Program-made: the position numbers and the translations under genes
Shown here: positions 1 through 6,699 of the stretch, piece by piece
How positions within the stretch are numbered: position 1 is the stretch's first letter
Layout: each line of letters begins with the position of its first letter
The notes under the pieces: generated by a model
What the model saw: only the letters and a program-made list of their open reading frames with translations
The model's database searches: none
What the model was told of the DNA's origin: nothing
Origin: Desulfotignum sp.
Lineage (GTDB): Bacteria; Desulfobacterota; Desulfobacteria; Desulfobacterales; Desulfobacteraceae
DNA: 10,384 nt
Direction of reading: 5' to 3'
Assembly: GCA_021737445.1 (NCBI GenBank)
Contig: JAIPDY010000104.1
Location: forward strand, 1-10,384

Positions 1-1
1 C

Positions 2-805
2 CCGGCTGATCTGGATGCCCTGCTGTCCCAAAAAACCCGGCTGCTGGCATTTCCCCACTGTTCCAATGTGGTGGGCCATGTCAATCCGGCGGCCGACATC
101 ATCACAAAAGCCAAAGCCGCCGCCGATGTCTGTGTGGTGGTGGACGGGGTGGCCTATGCCCCCCACGGCCTGCCGGACATCGGCTCTTTGGGCGCGGACA
201 TCTATCTGTTTTCCATGTACAAAACCTGGGGGCCGCACCTGGGGCTGATGACCATCAGAAAACAGGTCATGGATGCCCTGCCCAACCAGGGCCATTTCTT
301 CAACGCCCATCTGGACCGGAAAAAAATGATGCCTGCCGGTCCGGACCATGCCCAGATTGCGGCAGCCGCCGGAGTTGCACAATACCTGGATGCGGTATAC
401 GACCACCATTTTTCCAATCCTTCCAATGCGGCCGGTCCCACCGACCCGGCTCAAAAGGGCAGACAGCTCAAACAGCTGTTCCAGAATCATGAAAGAGACC
501 TTTTGACAACACTGCTGGCATGGCTGAACCAGCGCAGCGATATCCGGATCATTGGACCGGATGACCCTGCCCTGCGGGTCCCCACCATATCCATTTTGCC
601 AAAAGACAAATCCCTGGATGCGGTCTTTGCAGCCCTCACCGCAAAAAAAATCATGGCCGGCCAGGGACATTTTTACGGTGTCCGCCCGCTGATGGGAATG
701 AATATCCCCTTCGAGACAGGGGTGCTGCGGTTATCATTTCTCCATTACACCACCAAAGATGAGACCGATCAGCTCATTGATGCGCTGTCGTTTGCCCTGG
801 ATTAA
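2..805 (+). CDS. Cysteine desulfurase-like PLP enzyme (aminotransferase class V, VC1184-type), 5' end missing
   Basis: The open frame enters from the left edge and ends with TAA at 803-805, giving the C-terminal ~267 residues of a fold-type I PLP enzyme. The pattern VVVDGVAYAPH (PLP-ring Asp codon at 143-145), then ALG-type GADIYLFSMYKTWGPHLG, places the Schiff-base lysine at codon 221-223. The upstream FPHCSNVVG segment and the C-terminal VLRLSFLHYTTKDETDQL, with its YxT before a final helix, match the cysteine desulfurase-like VC1184 subfamily better than IscS or SufS. Family members of this type often lack a proven substrate, so desulfurase activity is inferred, not seen. The usual active-site cysteine loop is not obvious here. 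The gene is convergent with the next gene, with only 17 bp between stop codons. A full-length member would be about 400-430 aa, so roughly one third lies outside the window. Confidence 0.9.
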   Translation, partial: PADLDALLSQKTRLLAFPHCSNVVGHVNPAADIITKAKAAADVCVVVDGVAYAPHGLPDIGSLGADIYLFSMYKTWGPHLGLMTIRKQVMDALPNQGHFFNAHLDRKKMMPAGPDHAQIAAAAGVAQYLDAVYDHHFSNPSNAAGPTDPAQKGRQLKQLFQNHERDLLTTLLAWLNQRSDIRIIGPDDPALRVPTISILPKDKSLDAVFAALTAKKIMAGQGHFYGVRPLMGMNIPFETGVLRLSFLHYTTKDETDQLIDALSFALD

Positions 806-822
806 AAAAGCACGGCCTCTGG

Positions 823-3186
823 TCAGCCGATAAGGTAAAACCCCAGGTTCTTGGCATAAGGCGGGGGGTTGTAAAAATCGCCATAAACAGTTCTTTTGTC
901 CACTTCCCGGACAATGACCTGCCGTTTGATGACAGATCTTTTCTTATCATCCAGGACAAACTGGATGTTCAAAAAATCCCGGGGTGACAGGGCCTCGGAT
1001 TCAGGAATTCGGAATTCAATGGCGGCTATCGATATCCGGTCCACCTTGATATGAACGTAGCGTCTCTTTTTGGGATGCTGATAATGGCCCATAAGGGAAA
1101 CCGCCTTGCCGAACAGCTTTTTCTGATCCCCCTTATCCGGGTCTTCCCTGGTCTCTTGTTCCACCAGGGGCTGGAGATTCTCCTGGATATCTGCGATATG
1201 GGACCGCTCCTCCGTGTTTTCGTATGGAGGGGCGGTTTTTCCCACCAGGGGGATCAGGGTTTTTATTTGCCTGCTGCTCAAGGTGTGGGGTACAATGTGT
1301 ATTTCGAGCAGGAGCAGCTGTTTGTGTTGCACGGCAGCATGAATCGCATCTTTGATCCTGTCCCGGGTGAATTCTGCCCCATCAGCAAAGGTCAAAGGCA
1401 GCAGCATAAGAAAAATATTTTCACTGTAACGAAAAAGGGTGTCAGTCCGGCGCTTGGTCGTATCGATGATGCGGGCCAGTGCTTTGACAGCATCGTCACA
1501 GACTTTTTGCCCCTTTGCCTGAACCAGCCGGTCCAGCCCGCCCACGCGGATGACCAGCATGGAGAACACACTGCCATACTGGATTTCAAATTCATTTTTA
1601 TTTACCAGCGCCCGCTCAAAACTCCACCGGTTTTTCAGGCCGGTCAAGGGATCATTAGCCGCCAGCCGGGTCAGGGTCTGGGTATAATAGGACCTTTCAA
1701 CTGCAATGGCCGCATACTCGGCAATGGAGGACAAAAGCGCCAGGTCTTTTTCATCAAATGGGGTTTCACCGATCCGGTTGATCAGCTCAATCACCCCGAA
1801 CACCTTATCCCCGGTTTTCAAAGGGGTGCCGATGATGGACCGGGTCCGGAACCCAGTATATTTATCCACACGGCTGCTGAACCGGCTGTCTTTTGATACG
1901 TCTTCCACCACCAGGGACTGTCCGGTCTCCAGGATATATCCGGCGATCCCCTCTCCTTTGGCCAGTTTGACGCCCTGGAGTTTTTTTTTGTTCTCCCCGA
2001 TCACCACGGAAAAGACCAGGTTGCCGGTTTTGGGATTCTTGAGCAGGATGGACCAGTGCCGGGGCTCGAAAATGCGGCCGATCTGGTACATGACAATGTC
2101 AAGCACCTCCTTGACGCTTTTGGCCCTGGCAAGGGATTTGCCAAATTCCAGTTCCATCTCCCTTATCCGGAACGATTTGACCTCCATGGCATCTTTGCAG
2201 TCAAAGGTATCTGTCTGGAAAAAATAACGGGTACTGATCCTTGAAAGACTCAGATTCGTCCGGTACAGGTTTTTTTGCAGCTGACCGGTTAATGGAAACA
2301 CAACATCATAATACGCAGCAATGGTTTCCATTTCCCGGTTCATGTCCAGAATGGCTTCGATGATTGCATCCTGGTCCAGATCGATCATTTCTTCCACCTC
2401 TGGAGCCAGCACAGGAGGGCGGATAAACGCAAAGGAGCCGATACCCTGGGTCCAGCACAGAAAATCAGCCAGTGAGACGATGGAAATCAAAATTTTTTCA
2501 CTGTCGGAGAGCTTTTGCCGGTGAAACGTCTCGTGGTGGTAACGGACAGCTGCTGTCAGATTTTCGGGCAGTTTCCACAAATCACAGAACCAGGCCCCCA
2601 CTTCATCATGCCCCAGCCCCAGGGTGCCGCGTTCCGATTCGATCACAAGTTCTGTTTCAGGAGACAGCCCCCGGATAAATTCACCATAGCCAGTCCGGCC
2701 CTGAGCAGCCAGAAAAACTTTTCCCACATCGTGGAGCAGGCCGGCCACATAGGCCTCATCAGGATCAGGATACGGAATTGCCCTGGCGATCTTACTGCCC
2801 AGCACCGCAACTGAAAGAGCGTGCCGTCTAAAGCAGGGCATATCAAAAGAGTTTGCCCGGCCGTTTTTGAACATCTGCTGAAACAAGCTCACTCTTATGG
2901 CCTGTTTCCGGATCTCATCCATTCCCAGAAAAGCCACGGCATCGGACAAGGTGGTGATTTTCCGGTCCAGCCCATACACAGGGGAGTTGACAATCCTGAG
3001 CACCTGAACACAGAGCCCCGGATCGGTTTGCAAAATTTTTGCAAAATCCTTCAGGGAGACCACGTCCTCCCGGGATGCCTTGATCAGTCTGGCCGCGGCC
3101 CGGGGGAACCCGGGCAGCCGGCTGCTGTCCAGCCTGAGACTCTTTTTGATCTGCGTTTCGGTCGGAAGGGTCAGTCTGCTGCTCAT
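823..3186 (-). CDS. HDOD-GAF-degenerate GGDEF signalling protein
   Basis: Large cytoplasmic multidomain protein, 787 aa from the chosen start. Residues ~24-225 form an HDOD domain: LPGFP entry, ILQTDPGL, LRIVNSPVYGL, and LLHDVGKV with an intact His-Asp pair near 152-153, then HDEVGAW and a later HH. Residues ~345-500 form a GAF domain (KGEGIAGYILETGQ, GTPLKTGDKVFGVIELINR, then the closing helix). Residues ~505-620 resemble a GGDEF domain (NDPLTGLKNRWSFERAL), but the signature loop reads RYSENIFLMLLP, so diguanylate cyclase activity is very unlikely and a sensory or scaffold role is more plausible. The last ~85 residues are beta-rich, begin KKRRYVHIKVD, and could be a divergent PilZ-like domain, though the usual D/NxSxxG is missing. 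Start: the frame extends to an ATG at 3249 (808 aa) with no Shine-Dalgarno; the ATG at 3186 has AAAGGA about 11 nt upstream and begins just before the HDOD domain, so I prefer it. HDOD proteins usually act in signalling or stress regulation; the partner here is unknown. Confidence 0.88.
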   Translation of the reverse strand: MSSRLTLPTETQIKKSLRLDSSRLPGFPRAAARLIKASREDVVSLKDFAKILQTDPGLCVQVLRIVNSPVYGLDRKITTLSDAVAFLGMDEIRKQAIRVSLFQQMFKNGRANSFDMPCFRRHALSVAVLGSKIARAIPYPDPDEAYVAGLLHDVGKVFLAAQGRTGYGEFIRGLSPETELVIESERGTLGLGHDEVGAWFCDLWKLPENLTAAVRYHHETFHRQKLSDSEKILISIVSLADFLCWTQGIGSFAFIRPPVLAPEVEEMIDLDQDAIIEAILDMNREMETIAAYYDVVFPLTGQLQKNLYRTNLSLSRISTRYFFQTDTFDCKDAMEVKSFRIREMELEFGKSLARAKSVKEVLDIVMYQIGRIFEPRHWSILLKNPKTGNLVFSVVIGENKKKLQGVKLAKGEGIAGYILETGQSLVVEDVSKDSRFSSRVDKYTGFRTRSIIGTPLKTGDKVFGVIELINRIGETPFDEKDLALLSSIAEYAAIAVERSYYTQTLTRLAANDPLTGLKNRWSFERALVNKNEFEIQYGSVFSMLVIRVGGLDRLVQAKGQKVCDDAVKALARIIDTTKRRTDTLFRYSENIFLMLLPLTFADGAEFTRDRIKDAIHAAVQHKQLLLLEIHIVPHTLSSRQIKTLIPLVGKTAPPYENTEERSHIADIQENLQPLVEQETREDPDKGDQKKLFGKAVSLMGHYQHPKKRRYVHIKVDRISIAAIEFRIPESEALSPRDFLNIQFVLDDKKRSVIKRQVIVREVDKRTVYGDFYNPPPYAKNLGFYLIG

Positions 3187-3355
3187 TTCTCTATGTATCC
3201 TTTCGGCACCCGCCTCTTCAGTTGCTCTCCCTTTTTCAGGCCATGCCATTCAGATGCTTTCAATCATTGGGGTTTCCGGATTATGGACGTCACGGCATCT
3301 ATCATACTATTTTTCATCCCTTGTTGTATAGGGCAAAACAGAACCATCCGGCCGC

Positions 3356-3384
3356 TTGAAATCCTGCACCAAAACACATATACT
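3356..3384 (+). promoter_or_regulatory. Sigma70-type promoter of the plsC-like gene
   Basis: TTGAAA at 3356-3361 and TATACT at 3379-3384 are separated by exactly 17 bp. This predicts a start of transcription near 3391 and a leader of about 30 nt before the ATG at 3420. It lies in the 233-bp divergent region between the preferred HDOD-gene start (3186) and the acyltransferase gene. No equally good promoter was found for the HDOD gene; a TATGAT read on the minus strand at 3301-3306 has only a poor -35 element. Confidence 0.5.
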
Positions 3385-3419
3385 CCTGACAATCAACATC
3401 AAAGGAGTGTGCTGTTTCA

Positions 3420-4139
3420 ATGACAGACAGAAAACCGGTGAAAACAATCATCTCCCTGTGCCTGTGGTTTTCAGGCACGATATTCTTCCTGACAGCTTTC
3501 TGTATCCTGGCCGTCAGTCTGCCGATCATGCCAAGATCCTTTACCTTCAACCTGGCCCGGCGGCTGTTTTCAATCCTTATCCGGATAATGGGTATCCGGC
3601 TGAAGGTGGAAGGCCAAGAACACCTGGATCAGGACCAGACCTACCTGCTCATGGGTAACCATGAGAGCCTGTTCGATTTGTTTGTCATTCCCGCAGCCAT
3701 CCCCCTGACTTTCACCGGGGTGGAAGCGGCCCGCCATTTCAAGATACCGGTATGGGGATACCTGATCCGGAAATGGGGCTGCATCCCCATTGAGCGGAAA
3801 AACCTGGAACAGGCCCAAAAAAGCCTGGCACTGGCAAAACAGACACTGGACCGCGGCCTTTCCATCGCCATCCTCCCAGAAGGCCACCGGACCCGCACCG
3901 GAAAAATGGGACCGTTCAAAAAAGGCCCCTTCCACCTGGCAAAATCCACCTGTGCCCCCTTGGTGCCCTTTGGCATCAGCGGGCTTTACGAATTTCAGCA
4001 CAAGGGCGGATTGGCCATCACCCCAGGTGAGGTGACGGTCAGGATCGGCCGCCCCATTTTGTCAAAAGAGTATGCCCATCTTTCGGTTAACGAACTGAGA
4101 AGCCTGATGTTCCGGCAGATACAGGCCCTGTCTGCCTGA
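3420..4139 (+). CDS. plsC: 1-acyl-sn-glycerol-3-phosphate acyltransferase (PlsC/LPLAT family)
   Basis: This 239-aa protein has the size of a PlsC-type lysophospholipid acyltransferase, which transfers a fatty acyl group to the 2-position of lysophosphatidic acid at the inner membrane. An N-terminal hydrophobic stretch (about residues 9-36) is a likely membrane anchor. The acyltransferase blocks appear in order: block I NHESLFD (N80, catalytic H81 and D86, the HX4D motif), block II GCIPIER (120-126), block III LPEGHRTRTG (152-161) and block IV LVPFGISG (181-188). Block III carries His where Thr is usual (PEGTRS); Glu and Gly, which bind the phosphate side, are kept. AAGGAG lies 12 nt before the ATG, which is a slightly long spacing, and no earlier in-frame start exists. 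The gene appears monocistronic: 205 bp separate it from the next gene. The exact acyl acceptor could be a different lysolipid. Confidence 0.9.
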   Translation: MTDRKPVKTIISLCLWFSGTIFFLTAFCILAVSLPIMPRSFTFNLARRLFSILIRIMGIRLKVEGQEHLDQDQTYLLMGNHESLFDLFVIPAAIPLTFTGVEAARHFKIPVWGYLIRKWGCIPIERKNLEQAQKSLALAKQTLDRGLSIAILPEGHRTRTGKMGPFKKGPFHLAKSTCAPLVPFGISGLYEFQHKGGLAITPGEVTVRIGRPILSKEYAHLSVNELRSLMFRQIQALSA

Positions 4140-4207
4140 TCCCTGCCTGGAAAACCGGATGTTGAAACAATCACCTTTTGTTATACACAACACTTTGAAA
4201 TCCAGGC

Positions 4208-4232
4208 TTTGGTTTATCAAAAGGTAACCAAA
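4208..4232. repeat. Small inverted repeat upstream of the cvfB-like gene
   Basis: TTTGGTT at 4208-4214 and AACCAAA at 4226-4232 are perfect inverted copies around an 11-nt loop. The stem is AT-rich and is not followed by a T-run, so it is a poor terminator. It lies just upstream of the larger palindrome at 4243-4279 and may belong to the same regulatory region or be chance. Confidence 0.3.
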
Positions 4233-4242
4233 AAGGACTGTA

Positions 4243-4279
4243 ATCCGCTTGAGATCACAATTTGTGACCTCAAGCGGAT
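4243..4279. repeat. 37-bp near-perfect palindrome in front of the cvfB-like gene
   Basis: The outer arms ATCCGCTTGAG (4243-4253) and CTCAAGCGGAT (4269-4279) are perfect inverted repeats. After one A/C mismatch, inner arms TCACA (4255-4259) and TGTGA (4263-4267) continue the symmetry around a central ATT. Thus 16 of 17 arm positions pair. No T-run follows on either strand, so a standard intrinsic terminator is unlikely. It sits about 40-76 bp upstream of the predicted transcription start near 4319, a usual position for an activator or repressor site. It could also be a chromosomal repeat of the REP type or a hairpin at the end of the plsC transcript. Confidence 0.75.
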
Positions 4280-4303
4280 CATGTATCAAGAAGGCGATTA
4301 ATA

Positions 4304-4312
4304 TGATATGAT
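4304..4312 (+). promoter_or_regulatory. Possible extended -10 promoter of the cvfB-like gene
   Basis: TGA-TATGAT at 4304-4312 fits an extended -10 element (TGn followed by a TATAAT-like hexamer). No convincing -35 hexamer lies 16-18 bp upstream, which extended -10 promoters tolerate. Predicted start near 4319 would give a leader of about 26 nt before the ATG at 4345. Confidence 0.35.
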
Positions 4313-4344
4313 ACAGGGATAACTTTCACAGTGAGGAATCCTTA

Positions 4345-5034
4345 ATGTCAGGTAAAGAATCAAACGTTAAAAATGCATGGATGCATTTACAAAAACCTGC
4401 AGGCGTGGTGGGTGATTTTGTTTTTTTAATCGCAAAAGATGTTACCCCTTTTGGAACCTTTATGGATTGGGGGCTGGAAAAGGATTTGCTGGTACCCGGA
4501 AAAGAGCAGCAGGACAGGATGGCGCCCGGGAAAAAATATCTGGTCAAAATCTGCCGGGATAACAGAACAAACAGGGTGTATGGTACGACACAAATTTCTG
4601 CCAATTGTGATAAAAACACCGGGGATCTGAAAGCCGGGCAGCAGGTTGACTTGATTGTTCACGCTATTACTCCCATTGGGATAATGGCAGTTGTTGATAA
4701 TCGATACTATGGGATGATGTACGCAAATGAAACCTATCAAAAATTATTTATCGGGGATACGTGCAAAGGGTATATCATGCGGATCCGTGAGGATGGGAAA
4801 ATTGATCTGAGCATGAAAAAACCCGGGTACTCATCGGTTCCCAAATCAGCGGAAGTCATTTTATACCGGTTAAACAAATCAGGAGGATTTATCCTTTGCC
4901 ATGATAAAAGCCCTCCTGAAGAAATCCGCAAGCGGTTTTCAATGAGCAAGAAAGAGTTCAAAAGGGCTGTGGGCAGTCTGTATAAAAAAAGATTGATAGA
5001 GTTAAAAGACAACGGGATTGGTCTGATAAAATAA
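4345..5034 (+). CDS. cvfB: CvfB-like S1-domain RNA-binding protein, N-terminally short
   Basis: This 229-aa protein matches the CvfB/YitL family: S1-type RNA-binding domains followed by a winged helix. Residues ~20-86 form an S1 domain (VVGDFVFLIAKDVTPFGTFMDWGLEKDLLVP, in pieces: VTPFGTFMDWGL, DLLVP). Residues ~97-157 form a second S1-like domain (GMMYANE, then MRIREDGKIDLSM). Residues ~168-229 form the winged helix (GGFILCHDKSPPEEI, SKKEFKRAVGSLYKKRLI, NGIGLI). Classical CvfB is about 280-300 aa with another S1 domain before these; that first domain is absent here. The start is firm: GAGGA lies 7 nt before the ATG, and I see no remnant upstream. CvfB affects virulence-factor expression in Staphylococcus aureus by RNA binding; the role here is inferred only as RNA binding. 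The last 33 bp overlap the end of the minus-strand helicase gene. Confidence 0.85.
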   Translation: MSGKESNVKNAWMHLQKPAGVVGDFVFLIAKDVTPFGTFMDWGLEKDLLVPGKEQQDRMAPGKKYLVKICRDNRTNRVYGTTQISANCDKNTGDLKAGQQVDLIVHAITPIGIMAVVDNRYYGMMYANETYQKLFIGDTCKGYIMRIREDGKIDLSMKKPGYSSVPKSAEVILYRLNKSGGFILCHDKSPPEEIRKRFSMSKKEFKRAVGSLYKKRLIELKDNGIGLIK

Positions 5035-6699
5035 ATCAAAATACCGGATCTCATACTTGTAGCCCTGTTCCACCAGAAACAACTGGCGGTTCAATGCAAA
5101 TTCCTGTTCGTCCGTGCCCTTGGATACCAGGGTATAAAACCGGGACAGCTTTTTTTTAGGCCTAAGAATCCGTCCAAGGCGCTGGGCCTCTTCCTGGCGG
5201 GAACCGAAGGTGCCGGAAATCTGAATCATGACATTTGCATCAGGCAGGTCAACAGCAAAATTGGCCACCTTGGAAACAACCAGTACCCGGCAGGTTCCTT
5301 TCTTAAAGTCCTCATACAGTTTTTCCCTGTCGGAATGCCTGGTTTTCCCGGTGATCAGGGGTGCATCCAGGGCAGCTGACACTGTTTCCAGCTGGGAAAT
5401 ATACTGGCCGATGATCATGATGCTGTCATCCGGGTGATTGGCAATGAGTTCTCTGGCAATGTCGATCTTCAAAGAATTTTCCGATGCAATTCGAAACCGC
5501 TGCCGTTTGGATGCCAGGGCATATTGCACCTCTTCATCCTGGGGAAGGGAAACCCGGTATTCCGTGCACAAGGCTTGCGCAATAAATCCCTTGTTCTCCA
5601 ATGTTTTCCATGGAATATCATACCGCTTGGGACCGATCAGGGCAAACACGTCTTCTTCTTTCCCGTCTTCCCGGACCAGGGTGGCGGTCAGCCCCAGCCG
5701 CCGCCTGGCCTGTATGCCGGTGGTGGCTCTGAAAACCGGGGCCGGCAGCATGTGAACCTCATCGTAGATAATCAGCCCCCAATTGTTCTGACTGAAAATT
5801 TTCAGATTGTCCATGGGCTCTGTCTTGTTTTGCCGATAGGTGAGCATCTGATACGTCGTGATGGTCACGGGTTTTATATTTTTTTCAAGGCCTGTGAATT
5901 GTCCGACAACATCAGGATCGAGGCTGGTTTTTGCCAGCAGTTCATTACGCCATTGGTAAACTGAGACATTATTGGTGGAAATGATCAATGTATGCCCGGC
6001 AATTTTGGAAATAACCCCCAGCCCGATAATGGTTTTTCCTGAACCACAGGGCAGGACAATGATACCGTTTCCCCCGGAAGACCGCCCTTTCTGGTAAAAA
6101 ATATCCACGGCTTCTTTTTGATAATCCCGAAGTGCAAAGGGGTTTCCCGAAGTGTCCACATCTTTGAGTTCCAGGGCCAGGGCATCGCCGGTCACATATC
6201 CGCACAAATCTTTAACAGGATATCCGGCCTTGACCAGGGCCTGTTTGACATTTCCCCGCTGGTCGGATTCCACCAGCCACCCGTCTGTGACAGATTCTTT
6301 CAAGAAACCTGCCAGATTTTCATTTCGGCTGATCCGGTTTAAAATGACCTTGTCAAAGACCTGCAGCCGCAGCCGGTCAGGAGATTCTTTTTTCAAAACC
6401 AGCCGGCCGTAAACCCCATACCATTCTTTTATATCCGACAATACATTCCCCGGCAGTTCATACCGGGAAAACCGGCGCAGACCATCCAGGATTGTCTCAA
6501 AGGAAATATCCAGGGCTGCGGCATTCCACATGGACAACGGACTGACCTTGTAGGTGTGGATAAATTCCGGGGATTTTACAAGTTCGGCAAAAAGGGCCAG
6601 AAAGTCTCTGCAGGGCCCGTACGCAGGATGCGCTGTTTCCAGCATCAGGGTTCGATCGCTTTGAATGATCAGGGGGCCGTCCGGAGGCAGTGTTGTCAC
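5002..6699 (-). CDS. xpb: XPB/ERCC3-family DNA helicase (superfamily 2)
   Basis: A complete 565-aa bacterial XPB-type 3'-5' helicase. Residues 1-~180 form the N-terminal region including the damage-recognition-like part. The ATPase lobe then follows: Q-like LRDYQKEA (190-197), Walker A LPCGSGKT with K222, motif Ia region, Walker B YDEVH (312-316), motif III GLTATL (336-341) and the XPB-specific RED triad R343-E344-D345. Lobe 2 carries LITGKT, a VSKVANFAVDLPDANV motif V and QRLGRILRP (motif VI, R510 and R513). All catalytic residues seem intact. The GTG start at 6699 is supported by GAGGAAG 7 nt upstream, and its GTGA overlaps the stop of the preceding gene, implying translational coupling. 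XPB is the unwinding subunit of TFIIH in eukaryotes and pairs with the Bax1 nuclease in archaea; the bacterial role is poorly defined. No nuclease domain is fused or adjacent here. Confidence 0.93.
   Translation of the reverse strand: MTTLPPDGPLIIQSDRTLMLETAHPAYGPCRDFLALFAELVKSPEFIHTYKVSPLSMWNAAALDISFETILDGLRRFSRYELPGNVLSDIKEWYGVYGRLVLKKESPDRLRLQVFDKVILNRISRNENLAGFLKESVTDGWLVESDQRGNVKQALVKAGYPVKDLCGYVTGDALALELKDVDTSGNPFALRDYQKEAVDIFYQKGRSSGGNGIIVLPCGSGKTIIGLGVISKIAGHTLIISTNNVSVYQWRNELLAKTSLDPDVVGQFTGLEKNIKPVTITTYQMLTYRQNKTEPMDNLKIFSQNNWGLIIYDEVHMLPAPVFRATTGIQARRRLGLTATLVREDGKEEDVFALIGPKRYDIPWKTLENKGFIAQALCTEYRVSLPQDEEVQYALASKRQRFRIASENSLKIDIARELIANHPDDSIMIIGQYISQLETVSAALDAPLITGKTRHSDREKLYEDFKKGTCRVLVVSKVANFAVDLPDANVMIQISGTFGSRQEEAQRLGRILRPKKKLSRFYTLVSKGTDEQEFALNRQLFLVEQGYKYEIRYFDLFYQTNPVVF

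Noticed and set aside
804..829. Intrinsic terminator between the convergent aminotransferase and HDOD genes
   Set aside because: On the minus strand CGGC/GCCG with a 9-nt loop precedes six U, but the stem has only 4 bp and a 3-nt gap before the U-run. Too weak to annotate.
1051..1896. 281-codon open frame on the plus strand inside the HDOD gene
   Set aside because: It is a shadow of the minus-strand gene; its translation has no domain pattern, whereas the minus frame shows clear GAF and GGDEF-like motifs.
1981..1989. Frameshift at the nine-T run in the HDOD gene
   Set aside because: The reading frame stays open and in register with GAF motifs on both sides; the run simply encodes consecutive lysines.
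3570..4001. 143-codon minus-strand frame opposite the acyltransferase gene
   Set aside because: Acyltransferase blocks I-IV are in the plus frame; the minus frame is a codon-bias shadow.
4255..4267. CRP-type site within the large palindrome
   Set aside because: The half-sites read TCACA then TGTGA, the reverse of the CRP order (TGTGA then TCACA), with only 3 bp between them.
5434..5964. 176-codon plus-strand frame inside the helicase gene
   Set aside because: The minus frame holds all helicase motifs in this stretch; the plus frame is low in recognisable pattern and has no ribosome binding site that I can see.
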